A DNA stretch of 64,000 nt from Brachionus manjavacas (GCA_019054805.1 JAHQIY010000005.1:2401501-2465500); one strand, 5' to 3'; shown: positions 35,449-46,289, counted from the stretch's first letter. The notes: generated by a model from the sequence alone, not told the origin. Program-made: numbers and translations.

Positions 35449-36345
35449 TTAAATTTTTTCTCGAGGAATTTGAATCAGAAAGTCCTGGATATCGTGAGCT
35501 ATTAATTCATGGTTTTGCTTGGTGGTGATAAATTTTGAAAAAAGCTTGTTAGTTCTGTCATTGATCAAGTCGATTCTTAGCTTTTTGTGGATTGTTGTGT
35601 CCTTAGTGGAAAACAATTGATGATTCTCAAGACCTGATTTTTTATTTTTTGTATTTCGACTTTTATCTTTTGAGTACTTGATTGAAGCATTAATAACTGG
35701 AGCGATTGATCTTATGAGTGACATATATAAAATTCTGTTGATTTAAAAAGAGGATCCCCACTTAAAACTTTTAATTTTTCTGATTACGTTAATTTTGGAG
35801 ATTTATTTTGAATTGATAGTTTTCAAATGTTCTTTGTAATTGGTTTTAGGATCTAATTTAGTACCAGAGAATGTTGGATTTGGGTCGAGAGGAATATGTA
35901 AGTTCCCGATTTTTATTTTAATTCCATTTGTTTTCTCATCATTTTTTCGAAGACCTGCTTTGGTAAATGTTGTGAAGTAAGTTTTTTTTTCGTTAATTTT
36001 AAATCTCCATATTTTTCAGTATTCAATAATTCTTTTCACTGCCTGAAGAATTTTTTGAATTTCTCTTCTACTGGCCTTGGATGCCCAAATACAGAGATCA
36101 TCTGCGAACAAGGCTTTTTTAACATTAGGAGGAATACTGTTAGCTATATCACTAAAAAACGCTATTTTGTCAAAGGACTTTTCAAGATCGAAGAAAATAG
36201 CTCGAGTTAGATGATTAAGGTTGAATCCATCTACTATTGATTGATTTAATCACAATGTATGGTCTTGAGTATTTTTAGATTTTCTAAGCCAGACTGACAA
36301 CTTGGTAGAATTTTTCTATTGATTTTATTTCCAAAAATTCTTAGG
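35449..36345 (-). pseudogene. Degenerate Jockey-superfamily LINE reverse transcriptase
   Basis: Read on the minus strand in order: LPSCQSGLENLKILKTIH, RAIFFDLEKSFDKI, a gap, then ALFADDLCIWASKASRREIQ (the ADD active-site block, near 36120), KINEKKTYFTTFTKAGLRKN, and YMSLIRSIAPVINASIKYSK. The C-terminal frame ends NKLFSKFITTKQNHELIAHD near 35449. Stops, frame changes and a deletion before the ADD box show that it is dead. Order and orientation of the motifs are correct for one element. Confidence 0.72.
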
Positions 36346-36644
36346 TTTAGATCCGCATTTTCCTTTTAATATTTTGAAAAGACCATTGAATAAGACTTTT
36401 CAACTTGATATCTTCATTTTCTTCATGCCAAGTAAGTGTTCTAATTCATCTAAATATTTGTTGATCTTTTTGTCCAATATTTATTTATTATTTTATCTGT
36501 GCCGAGCTAAAGCTCCTTAAAATTAGAAAAAAATTAAAAAAAAAACCCAAAGGAAAGAGTAAAATAAATACTTAAAAAATTTAAAATCAATTAAAATAAA
36601 ATTTAGAAAAAATTATAAAATAAATTGAAACGAGTAACCACGGG

Positions 36645-37245
36645 TAGAGCCCATAAAGTCGAATGGTATGTGTGTTAATCATGCAAGCAGAGGATCGAGG
36701 GTTCAAAACCTCCTGAGGGTGAAACAATCTTAAAAATCTGCAATACGGGGCGAATGATTAAATCTCTTTCATCATAAAAATAGGGGGCCGGGTTTCGACT
36801 GGGTAATAATTGCGTTTTAGATGATCAACTCAATGCAGTAACCTCTGTGGCAGATCTGATAAGGAGTTGAGCTCCTCGCCATTATCCACTAGGATTAAAA
36901 ATGAACAATTATACTTTTATTTTTATAATATTTGGAAACGGCAAAGAACTTAGCAAACTCTGTGATAGTAAAGTAAAAGAAATGTATGGAGAGAGAAAAG
37001 AATTAGAGAAAGATGGAACTGTTGAATCATTAAAATACTGCTTAAACTGGAACTTAGCTGATAAAAAAATAAACAAGCACTTGAGCTCAATAGGGGAACC
37101 GGTTTCGACTGGGTAATAATTGCGGTGTAGATGATCAACTTGATGCAGTTACCTCTGTGTCAAATCGGAGCTGTAACTTAAAATAAAAAAGGAGATGAGC
37201 GCCTCTCCTAATATCCACTAGGATATAAACGGGACAATTACAATC
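36645..37245 (+). mobile_element. tRNA-derived SINE with a second body copy in tandem
   Basis: The head at 36647-36722 is tRNA-like, with an A-box-like AAAGTCGAATGG and a B box GGTTCAAAACC (36700-36710), as needed for RNA polymerase III. The body starts near 36785 with CCGGGTTTCGACTGGGTAAT, then GATGATCAACTCAATGCAGT, then an AGGAGTTGAGCTCCT hairpin and CCACTAGGAT. A 3' segment with a 66-codon open frame (MNNYTFIFIIFGNGKELSKL at its start) follows to about 37090. A second body begins at 37091 without a head. Other copies are at 44905-45240, minus 46290-46585 and minus 10985-11045. Confidence 0.75.
36647..36722 (+). ncRNA. tRNA-like SINE head (pol III promoter), not a functional tRNA
   Basis: About 76 bp with tRNA-like A and B boxes, but the acceptor stem does not close well and it continues into the SINE body. 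The counterpart at minus 46500-46585 diverges at many positions yet keeps the order of blocks, ending GGAGAAACAATCT against GGGTGAAACAATCT here. Confidence 0.55.
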
Positions 37246-37261
37246 ATAGGTTCTGCATGTT

Positions 37262-37585
37262 TAGACAATTACACAATGGAGTCGGGTATGTTTCACTCAA
37301 CGGGCATTACTCAGTCTTGCACTGAAATATCTCTCATTCAACTCAAAATGTCGTTTGCAGTCTGCTAGTAATTTAAAGCTTGGTGATTTAAAAAATTTTG
37401 GAGGGAATACACATTTTAGTTATAATATGTACCGAACAGTTGAATTTTGGAAAGCTTTTATTCTTTTAAAATTAATTTTTGACAATGAATTAAGACAAAA
37501 GAAAGAATAGCCCAAAATAGATCCAGCTAAAGATTTGTAGCGGTTTCCTAAAGTTTTGAAGTTTAGAGACCATTTTTTTGTTTGG
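37262..37585 (-). pseudogene. LINE C-terminal fragment, second copy
   Basis: The plus strand ACACAATGGAGTCGGGTATG ... CTCATTCAACTCAAAATG at 37268-37351 repeats 34890-34973 almost exactly. Minus-strand translation of 37480-37580 gives KKWSLNFKTLGNRYKSLAGS and ILGYSFFCLNSLSKINFKR, parallel to 34.9-35.2 kb. Two copies of one LINE family, both decayed. Confidence 0.68.
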
Positions 37586-37599
37586 CAAAATTACGTGTT

Positions 37600-39700
37600 T
37601 TTTACTGACTAAAAAAATGAGTGATCAGTTTTTTTTTTTTTTTTTGAATCTGTAATCTTCAGAATAAAAATAAATAGAATAAAAAAATAAAGTTAAATAA
37701 GATAAAATAAAAAAAAATCAGTTTAAAGAGTGAACCGTAGAAATAGAATTAGAAGCAATCTGTTAGTTATGAAAATTATCGATTTTTGGCCGTTCAATTG
37801 GTTTATTAGAAGTAGATTAAAAGCACTTTTGTTGTTCAAGCAATTAATAACATTGAAGGAGCGTATAGCAGGCATAAAGATCAAAAATGAACGTCAATTA
37901 AACAAGCTAAAGATTTACTCCAAGCATGCTGTTTTTCAGAACTAATCCGCTTCCAAGACTCAAATCAAACAATCGAGGACACAGCTCGAAATTATCAAAT
38001 TAAAAATCGCTTTTCCCTCTAATCGATTAATCGAAAATCGATGAGCAGCACGAACAAAAAAGGCTAAACAAAAAAAAAACAGCGAAAGAACGTTGTCCAT
38101 CAATTTCTTCTCGAATCACACTTGACCAAAACTATTCTCTTTGCTCTTAGAAATGATTTATTTAGTCATCGAAAAAGAATGCACCACCAACAACAAGAAC
38201 AAAACTAGGGCTCCATGTCAAATATTATTTCAAGCACTCATAAAAATCCCTACAATACCCATCATTTTAATTAACAATTAAAAACTATTTTTATTTTTTA
38301 ATTCAAATAATAAAATATGTATATATCTATGTTTTAATTTCTATTTAAGTGACATGTTTTCGACCGATGTTATTAATAGCAAAATAAAAACTTCTAGTCT
38401 CAAAAATAACAACTTAAGATTTATCACGTTCAATGAAGCTCAATCAAAAGTTTTGTATGCACATTTAGATTTTCTTGAGCAAATACTAAGCAAACAAGTA
38501 CTGTGCCCCAATAACGCTTGATAATCTAAGCTAGTTATCGAGCAATTACATGCACATGATTTATGGCCGATTTTCAAATGATTTATTAAGCAAAATGCTC
38601 GGCCAAATCAGTCCTTATGTTCAAGTGGATAGTGGGCTTTTCAGTTTTCACTCACCTCTCATGTCTCTAAACCCTTTGTCCAACTTGAGCTCGATTAACT
38701 TAAAGCTTCGATTAGACTGCTGGTTCTTGATGCTGATCTTGTCTTTAAAGCGCTATTGATTCTAATCCTGATAATCTGAATAATTTGAAATGCTTTACGC
38801 TCAATTGATTCCACTTCAGATTGATCTCATTTTTTTTCAATCAAATTGAATTAAAGTTATGAAAATCAAATCAAGGAATTGTGTTATTTATAAATTGAAA
38901 ACTTTTTTACTCATTATTTATTTTTGATTAAATTATTAATTTGTTTGACAAAATTTGTTTTATTTGCCCGTTTTTTTTTCTTATTCAGTTCCGAGAATGA
39001 TAAACAGTGCAGGTATTTTTCATTTAAGAAATTTAGAGAAAAAAAAACTTGAATCGTCCAATTTGTGTTTGTGAATCAATTGTTTGTATTTGCTCAAGTG
39101 TTTTGTTGATTTGTTGATAAATCAAATGAAAAAAAAAATACGAAAAAAAATTTAATTTTATTTACTCTTAAAATTAGTTTTTAATTCACATATTAAAACA
39201 ATATTGTTTTCCGATATATTTTGGCTTGTTCAAACTTACTATTTACTATCTTGAACAATCGCCAAGTTTAGCTTTCATTCATTAGCGCGTTCTCTCACGA
39301 TCTCAAATTATCTAGTAAATAGAACATCAACATAAAGATAATTTGGTTAGCATTTCTAAGCTCTACAAATAAACTAGAGGATTAAGTGCCTCTAAAGCAC
39401 CTTCTATTAGGTAAACATACTCTACAAAGTTTTGTTCAAGATTTTCATATGCGTACAACTTTTTTACTTTTGTGCATAAGAAAATATTCGCCATTTGAGA
39501 TTGTCAATGTGACATCGGATCGATGATTTATAAGAAAATCTTTGCACTTCGCTTCATTAATCACTTAACTCTTGGTGCCCTTAAAAAAGCGCACACAAGT
39601 CAATGTGATGCCAAATCTAATGAATATTTAAAAATTTGAGATTAATTTTAAATTAAATTTTATTTCTAAAATGATTTATTATATATTTATTGAGAGTTTT
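37600..39700. other. Gene-free region far upstream of SoxB
   Basis: Somewhat less AT-extreme than the DNA around 30 kb. Frames at 37730-37945 and 38550-38759 have no motif or exon-like boundaries and were not accepted. Nothing else recognised. Confidence 0.5.
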
Positions 39701-39719
39701 TATTCATTTAGCATTTTAA

Positions 39720-40640
39720 AATGCAAATCCAGTTGTTTCATCAATAACAAGTGAATTACTAATATTGGCTATTGATGTTGAAGCTTTCTCTCTAAATGCT
39801 CTTGTATTCTCAAAATGAATGATGTAAATTGTGTTTTTTTGACCACTGATGGTTCGTGTCGATCTTTGCTATGTGATTTTGAAGGACATAGATCCGGTTG
39901 TTTGGTCAATGACAGAAAAATATATTTTATTAGTTAATATCTTTGTGAATGTAAATTAGCTAATTAACTGTCAATGAGCAAGTGAATTTTATCAAAAAAC
40001 TTAAACAACTGATCGAAAGCCTCTAATGCTTCATTCATGTCCAACTTAGTCACAAAATATACTTTGAACTAAATATCTTATAAAATTAGCTGATATTCAA
40101 ATTTAAAAATTACAACTATCTTTTAAAGAATATTTTGTATCAGTTATTGGTGTTTCAGAACTGGAAACTTTGCTTGACAATGTTTCTGTTAATGTTGAAT
40201 CTTGAGCTGTCGAAACACCTGACGTAAATTCAGTTATTTCAACAGTAGTTAGTGTACTTTTTATTTATTTTATTTATTATAAGAGATAATTTAGCTAGAA
40301 GATAAGTTACTCTGCTTTGGGAAGCTCCGAGCGGCGTAGCGCCTTCTGTTCAGCCAACATGTAAGGATGAATTTAAACAAAATTAATTGGTTCTTTTTTA
40401 AAAATAAAATTCAACAATGTTTGTTGGACCCGTTATTGGTGTTTCAAAACTAGAAACTTTTCTTGATGATGCTTCTGCTGATGTTGATTTTTGTGCACTG
40501 AATAAATGAATTAGTGTCACTAGTGTTTAAAGAGTTTATGAATTTGCAAAATGGATCTGATGGATTCAGATCTATTTGTTTCATCAGTGATACTCGAATA
40601 AATTCTAGTTAATTTTTTTATTTAATTAATTTAAAAATTA
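39720..40640 (-). pseudogene. Relic of a Ser/Thr-rich repeat protein
   Basis: Broken minus-strand frames show recurring units: TEFTSGVSTAQDSTLTETL then SSKVSSSETPITDT; STSAEASSRKVSSFETPIT; and IDQTTGSMSF, IDETTGFAF and ITDETNRSES. The repeated patterns (SSKVSSxETPIT and IDxTTG) indicate tandem or dispersed repeats of a mucin-like or adhesin-like extracellular protein. Stops separate the units, so it is probably a pseudogene or a set of decayed exons. An unrelated LINE-type 3' end sits inside at 40265-40370. Confidence 0.4.
40265..40370 (-). repeat. Hairpin-rich LINE-type 3' end
   Basis: On the minus strand: GGCTGAACAGAAGGCGCTAC, then GCCGCTCGGAGCTTCCCAAAG, then an A/T-rich stretch ending in AAATAAAATAAATAAA. 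A GC-rich hairpin region (GGCG...CGCC, GCTC...GAGC) followed by a short tandem tail is characteristic of non-LTR retrotransposon 3' ends. No coding part remains. Confidence 0.45.
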
Positions 40641-41199
40641 AAAAAAAAAAATTATTTTTTTGAAATTTGACTCATTTTAGCTACTAATTAATTAAAAATA
40701 ATTTATCGTGTTTGAGTGTTAGGTTAACCAGGCTCAGCTTTAATGAGTCAAATATTTCATCATTCATGAATTGATTTTTACTTCATCAGAATTCTATGTA
40801 CCAGAAATGACCTATTAGAATTAATTTGAAAAAACTCGCGTAAAATTAGTTTCAAGTAGCATTGGCCTTTTGTTGCATTAGCAGAATAATGAAATAAGGC
40901 TTTTGAAAAAAAAGACCAAGAGATAATTTTCTCGACGTTCAATATTGCAAAATTAGAAAAAGTAAGATAAAGGATCTGAGCTAAAATGCAACAGAACTAT
41001 ATATTAGAGAAACAATTTAGCAATCACAAGAAAATCAAACATAAGACGAAAAAATGCAAAATTTCTCTTTTATTTTTTCAATATCGATTCAAGTGAGAAT
41101 ATCAAACAAAGAGCCAAAGTAAATTAATTATTGATTTTATAAATATTTAAAATTTGAAATTATTTGCATTCTATTTGCCTTTGTGTTTAAACATTTCAA

Positions 41200-41440
41200 T
41201 TTCATATGCTGAGGAATAGCAAAATTTTCGAACAAGTTAATTGCAAGAATAGAACGATTCTGTTTGCTGTGCTCGCGCTCTGCATGACGCCAAAACACTT
41301 GAACATTCTTAAGAAGAACACAAAATTAGAAGAGATAATCAGCCAGCACAATAAATATATTTTGTTTGTGAGCGAATTGCGTGGCTTCAAGGGAGTCTTT
41401 AGTCTAGTTCTAATTAGAAATTTACAAATACTCAATTGAT
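41200..41440. other. Less AT-rich block open on both strands, possibly regulatory
   Basis: About 80 codons are open in both directions (plus 41206-41439, minus 41202-41456), with clearly higher GC than the flanks. Neither translation has a motif, and both cannot be genes. Its position 1.4 kb upstream of SoxB makes an enhancer plausible, but this is inference. Confidence 0.3.
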
Positions 41441-41588
41441 TGTTTAATATGCTCAAGTGTGCGTATTAAATTGGTAGTTTTTTTTTCATTCATTCAAACA
41501 GAAAACGACATCAATCGATAAAAATCAAGCTCGAATCTTTAAAACCAACAAGCCGGCTCGGCGCAAATTTCCTCTCGAGTGCCACCAT

Positions 41589-41631
41589 AGATAAGCATGT
41601 CGAGCATAGATAAGGCCACTTTTCAGATAAG
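41589..41631 (+). promoter_or_regulatory. Cluster of three AGATAAG (GATA-type) sites
   Basis: AGATAAG occurs at 41589-41595, 41608-41614 and 41625-41631, spaced 19 and 17 bp start to start. The first two share the longer core CATAGATAAG. The cluster lies about 1.1 kb upstream of the SoxB start. WGATAR is the binding consensus of GATA factors. Function is inferred. Confidence 0.45.
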
Positions 41632-42289
41632 ATCACTTCCAATTTTTTTCAAAAAATTTTTTTTATTTTTATTTTTCATTGTTCAAATAAATTTATCAAC
41701 AACAACAAGAGTTTTGTTCGTTGTTACCAAAAATAATTAAAAACATATTTAGTAAAACGATCAATTAGAAATGAAGAAATTAAAAATAAAAAAAAAGAGA
41801 GAGAGAAAAACATCACGGCCTATTGACTAATATCTCATTATTTTGCTCCAAGTCATGCAATTTAACTCTCTCGGAGCCAAACTTTATCTATTTAAAATCT
41901 TCTTAATTGAACAGAAAATAAAATGAGAAGAAATTAAATTAACTATTTGTGATGATTAGTGTGATATTGGAATTTTTGATCTTCTGGGCGCCAAATAATG
42001 AATTTATTTTTCAACTTAGCGAGAACAAATAAATAGTCTGATCTGGACAAAAAATTTTTTTTTCAACTTTCATTCTCTTTTCTTTTTGTGTTGTTGTGTC
42101 AGTTCGGCACGCGTCTAATGCCGGTGCATTCTTTAATCATGAGTCAATTACGACAATAAATTGAACAAAAACAAGACCTTAATTAAATTTTCATGAAAAT
42201 AAAAATGTCACAGCTAAAATAGAAATAAATAAAAAGGAAAAAAAATTCCAACTAACAATGAGCATAATTTAAATTGCAATTATTAGACT

Positions 42290-42390
42290 CCGCCCGATTC
42301 GACTCGAGCCTTTTTCACCTAAGCCAATCGGCTAATTTAAAACCAAAAGCTCAATACTTAGCCAATCAAATATTTTCTCCGCTAACCAAT
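42290..42390 (+). promoter_or_regulatory. Candidate SoxB promoter: CCGCCC box and three CCAAT boxes
   Basis: CCGCCC lies at 42290-42295. CCAAT boxes lie at 42324-42328, 42362-42366 and 42386-42390. These are all in one orientation and all in the 500 bp before the coding region. Multiple CCAAT boxes at such spacing are typical of NF-Y-bound promoters. No convincing TATA box was found. The likely transcription start is somewhere in 42420-42600. Confidence 0.5.
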
Positions 42391-42429
42391 AGGACAATTT
42401 TGTTTTGTTTGAAATAAATAGTCGATTTT

Positions 42430-42773
42430 TTTATAATTGTGTGTGTGTATGTGTGAGTGAGTGAGTTAGTTAGTTGTCGTCGACGTTGTTGTTGTTGTTG
42501 TTGAAATTTTGTTTTTATTTTTTTGTTCTCATTGAAATAAAAGAAAAAAAGAAAAAAAAAGAAAAAGAATTCAACAACTAAGAACGAACAAAATAGAGAA
42601 AAAAATATCTTAATTATTATTTGTTGTTTTTTCTAGTTCGTTTTCTCTTCAAAATTCAACAACTCAATTAAACTCATCTTTTTTCTTTTTTTTCTCTTTT
42701 TTATTTTCCTAATCATTCTCACTGTGTCTCCTTTTATTTCAGATAAAAAAATAAATCCAAAAGTGTCACCGCA
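42430..42773 (+). other. Probable SoxB 5' UTR with simple repeats and a possible intron end
   Basis: Contains GT/GAGT runs (42440-42476), a GTT tandem (42485-42502) and A/G-rich stretches. A pyrimidine tract followed by CTCCTTTTATTTCAG ending at 42742 looks like a splice acceptor, so the 5' UTR may be spliced with the coding exon starting at 42743. Confidence 0.45.
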
Positions 42774-43976
42774 ATGTATTCGAATTCGGTCTATTCAACT
42801 CCAACACCCAACACGATGTCGTCATCATCGCCGAGCTCCGCATCCTCGATGCTCAACTACTCGAGCTCGCAAAATTTCCAGGCAGCTGCGTTGGCTGCAG
42901 CTCAAGCAGTTGCGGCGGCTGCCATAACCAGTCCTTCTCACCTAAGCCCGCACTCGGGCCCCAACTCACTTGCCAACGCGATGAAAGCGTCGGCAATGGG
43001 CGGATCACATGCGGCCGACCATGTCAAACGGCCCATGAACGCCTTTATGGTGTGGTCGAGGGGACAGCGGCGCAAGATGGCCCAGGACAATCCCAAGATG
43101 CACAACTCGGAGATAAGCAAGCGACTGGGCTCCGAGTGGAAAAAGCTCAGCGAAGAGGAGAAAAGACCGTTTATAGACGAGGCGAAGCGTCTTCGTGCGC
43201 TTCACATGAAAGAGCACCCGGACTACAAGTATCGGCCGAGACGAAAGCCAAAAAATTTGATGCGAAACGCGCCCACCAATCACAGCCAGTTGATGCACGG
43301 CTTGAGCAATCCGACACGACCGATTGGTCAAAAAGATCAACGCTTTAACCCAATGGGATCACAGCATCATGCGCAATTCCTAGCTCAGCCCAATTTTGCG
43401 CAGCACTATTCGTCGGCCTCGTCTTCGTCGTCCACATGCTCGTACAATTCACAGCCGAGTCAGCAGCCAGCGACTACATCTAACCTATCGCATTCCGTGT
43501 CCAACAGCCAATCGTTTGTGCCCATTGACGGTCTGTCGGCTTTTCTCAACCATCACCCGCATCACTCATCGATCGCGTCGTCGGCCTACAATCCGTACAC
43601 ATCGCTTGCGTCAATGATCACCGGATTGGCAAATCCATCAACCAGTCAAACGAGCGCACAGCAAGGCTATGCGAACACGGCCGGCCAGGCCTACGACAGC
43701 CATCATAGTCAAGTGAGTGGTGGCCAGGTGCAGCCAAATGGTCAAAATCAGAACATAGCGGCGCTAATCTACGGCCCGCAATTCATGGCCGCTGCGGCCG
43801 CCTTGTCCAGTCAGTCGCCGTCGTCCATCAGCGACTCGGACAACAAGTCAGACATGTCGTCTAATTCGTCGTCGCCAAATGCTTTCAAGACCGCAGCTCA
43901 GCAGACACAAGTGGTCAATCAGACACACGATCAGTTTCGGCCAAGATTTTCCAATCAGCAAATTTTAACTTCTTAA
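42774..43976 (+). CDS. SoxB: SoxB-group HMG-box transcription factor
   Basis: A single exon encodes 400 residues. An alanine-rich N-terminal stretch (about 37-50) precedes the HMG box (about 82-155). The box contains [40 protein letters not shown] and [20 protein letters not shown], near-identical to SOX2/SOX14-type boxes. RPMNAFMVW is the Sox signature. The box mixes SoxB1-like ([19 protein letters not shown]) and SoxB2-like (RRKPKNLM) positions, so the subgroup is unresolved. The C-terminal part is Ser/Gln/His/Asn-rich, as in the family's activation regions, with a second poly-Ala run (AAAAALSSQ). SoxB proteins bind ACAAT-type sites in nuclear DNA and specify neural or stem-cell fate. The lack of coding introns and GC well above the flanks are usual for SoxB. 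The ATG chosen is the first after the putative acceptor. Confidence 0.95.
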   Translation: MYSNSVYSTPTPNTMSSSSPSSASSMLNYSSSQNFQAAALAAAQAVAAAAITSPSHLSPHSGPNSLANAMKASAMGGSHAADHVKRPMNAFMVWSRGQRRKMAQDNPKMHNSEISKRLGSEWKKLSEEEKRPFIDEAKRLRALHMKEHPDYKYRPRRKPKNLMRNAPTNHSQLMHGLSNPTRPIGQKDQRFNPMGSQHHAQFLAQPNFAQHYSSASSSSSTCSYNSQPSQQPATTSNLSHSVSNSQSFVPIDGLSAFLNHHPHHSSIASSAYNPYTSLASMITGLANPSTSQTSAQQGYANTAGQAYDSHHSQVSGGQVQPNGQNQNIAALIYGPQFMAAAAALSSQSPSSISDSDNKSDMSSNSSSPNAFKTAAQQTQVVNQTHDQFRPRFSNQQILTS

Positions 43977-44088
43977 ATCACCCAATCAAACAAAACAAAA
44001 ACAAAAAGAAAAAAAACATAAGAAATCTACCAAAAAAATACTTGTTTTTCACATCCTTTCTCAAAGTGACCATTGGGTCCATTTTAAA

Positions 44089-44098
44089 AATAAAATTT
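44089..44098 (+). terminator. Candidate SoxB polyadenylation signal
   Basis: AATAAA lies about 115 nt after the stop, with another near 44417. Which is used cannot be told from sequence. Confidence 0.35.
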
Positions 44099-44490
44099 TT
44101 GTACATAATTTTTGGACTAACAGTGCGACTTGCAGATAATAGAGACTTATTTTTATTATTTTTTTTTTTTCAATTTTTTGTTGTCGAAAAAAAAGTTGAC
44201 TTATTTTGATTAGTTAATGATTTTTTACTATTTTTTTCTTCTTCTATTGTGAACCATTAATGTGTCGTTTTTGACCAAGAAAGAGAGAGAGACAGAGAGA
44301 AGGATGGCAGTGACCTGTTAGTAACTCTATCTAGATATGTTCTTAAACAAATTCGTAAAATCGTAATTTTCTCATTTTTTTTTGTTCTTTTTTTTATTAT
44401 TTAAAAAATGATACTATTAATAAACAAAATTAAACAAAATTTAAATTTAATTTTTGACGCTAGATAAAGTGAACATGAATAAATGTGCGT

Positions 44491-44511
44491 AGTCCAACTA
44501 TATAGTTGACT
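44491..44511. repeat. Short palindrome 3' of SoxB
   Basis: A near-perfect palindrome with core CAACTATATAGTTG lies about 515 bp after the SoxB stop. Function unknown. Confidence 0.4.
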
Positions 44512-44904
44512 GAGCACGGTTAATTAAAAGACTTGTTTCGGTTTAAACATTTATTTAACAAAAATAAAAAACTAGAGATAAAAATAAAAAATTAATTTAT
44601 TAATGTTTTGTTTTGGGAGTTTTATAGGATAGGTAATACAATTAGATTGTGTTATCATAAAGAAAAATGAATTTAATTGATTGACTCATAATTGAAAACA
44701 GCTAGTCCAAGTCGGGACTTTTTTTTTATTTAAACTAAACTGAGTAAAATTGTTAGCATCGGAAACCATCAGTCAAAATCAAGGACAAATGAAATTTCTG
44801 CCGTTCCACCTAGTTATTATGGCGTCAATAAAGTGTAGCAAAAGTGTTGGACTTTTAAAAAACAATGTAATAAAGTTAGATATTTTGGGACTTATAAACA
44901 ACTC

Positions 44905-45240
44905 TGGTTTAGACCCCTTTCATCGTAAAAATAGGGGGCCGGGTTTCGACTGGGTAATAATTGCGTTATAGATGATCAACTCAATGCAGTAACCTCTGTG
45001 TCAGATCTGTTAAGGAATTGAGCTCCTTGCCATTATCCACTAGGATTAAAAATGAACAATTATACTTTTATTTTTATAATATTTGGAAACGGCAAAGAAC
45101 TTAGCAAACTCTGTGATAGTAAAGTAAAAGAAATGTATGGAGAGAGAAAAGAATTAGAGAAAGATGGAACTGTTGAATCATTAAGATACTGCTTAAACTC
45201 AAACTTAGCTACTAAAATAAACAAATACTTGAGCTCCTAA
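44905..45240 (+). mobile_element. SINE-family copy with the same 3' open frame
   Basis: Begins CCTTTCATCGTAAAAATAGG, then GGGTTTCGACTGGGTAATAA. It follows the 36.77-37.09 kb copy closely to CTTGAGCTC at 45237. The first roughly 150 nt of the open frame (starting at 45052) are identical to the 36901 copy. Later differences are four substituted sites and one in-frame 3-bp deletion. The tRNA-like head is absent. Confidence 0.72.
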
Positions 45241-45249
45241 CTAAATTGT

Positions 45250-45372
45250 ACTAATAAAACTAAATTTGGAAAAATGCTTACTACTGAACGTCCAGCAAAT
45301 GCGAAAATGAAGTTAGGAAGAGTGACGGTAGCAGTCTCGAGAGTTAAACCAGTACCTTGGAAATAAGTTTGT
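45250..45372 (+). other. Short open frame after the SINE copy, unrecognised
   Basis: ATG near 45273 opens a 30-codon frame (LTTERPANAKMKLGRVTVAV, then SRVKPVPWK, then TAA) of coding-like composition. It is probably a relic of another element. No family can be named. Confidence 0.25.
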
Positions 45373-45966
45373 TAATTATGATTTTCTCTTTTATTCATTT
45401 TCCTTTATATTATCAAATTTTTAAATCAAAAGAATTTGATTTTATTAAAATAAAGAAAATTTATTAATTATGGACACATACGCTGTCCTTTTATGTTTTA
45501 TTATAATTTACAATTTAATCATTTTTTCTTCTTTTTTTTCATCACCCAAGAGGTGTTTTTTGAAATAAACAAATAAAATTATATTTTACTTGAGTCTAAT
45601 AGGACTAGTGAAAGTATGGGTAAGGAATGACGGAGTAAGTGCGCAACATTATGCATCTAGATCAAAACTTGAAAATCTTCCAAGCCTCACAATCAATCAA
45701 ATGATATCTTTCAATTTTGAGTAGGGAGAAATTTTGCCAATAAGAACACAAGTCCCACAATCGGACTATAAAAGTGCTCCTCGCCAATATTAATATTTGG
45801 CTTGCGTGCAATTTTTATCTTGCTGAATTCAAATAATCTTTGCACCACTGATCTAATTAATTAGATTTGCCATGAACTTGATCTTAATTGGTTTTTATGC
45901 TGTTTCATTTTACAAGGTATTGAGAAAAGTTTAGAGAAAAAGTCTTATTAAATTTTGTTACCTGGA

Positions 45967-46012
45967 GCAATTTGAATTTTTGTATTACCCGTACAAGGTA
46001 GTACAAAAATTC
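45967..46012. repeat. Hairpin with arms of about 18 bp
   Basis: TTGAATTTTTGTATTACC and GGTAGTACAAAAATTCAA are inverted with one mismatch and a 7-nt loop. MITE-sized hairpin with no coding content. Confidence 0.55.
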
Positions 46013-46289
46013 AATGCCTTGTCGTCTATCACAATTTTAATGCTAAAAATCACGCATAAAAACTACTTTATTCTAAAGTGTAATGACACATAAAGATGTA
46101 AATACTCAGAGTTTTAAGCAGGCATCCCAGTGTGGTTACTAAGTGAAAAATAGTGACCTCGCCAAGTCTTTAATTTTTGAAGGTTTGTGTAAAACTTATT
46201 AATTTTTTGAAAGTTTAAATAAATCTTTAAAAGTTCCTAGTGACCTTAGTTTTTAATCAATTTGACTGCAAGTGATACCATTGCAAAGC

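Noticed and set aside
36647..36722. Functional tRNA gene
   Set aside because: The acceptor stem does not pair properly, no confident anticodon loop can be drawn, and the sequence runs on into a repeated body.
36785..36900. SINE body as a spliced-leader RNA or snRNA gene
   Set aside because: No clear Sm site or donor-like leader junction, and copies carry a tRNA-like head instead, which fits a SINE.
42938..43340. Several long frames overlapping the SoxB HMG box on both strands
   Set aside because: GC-rich coding sequence lacks stops in other frames; only the HMG frame has a recognisable protein.
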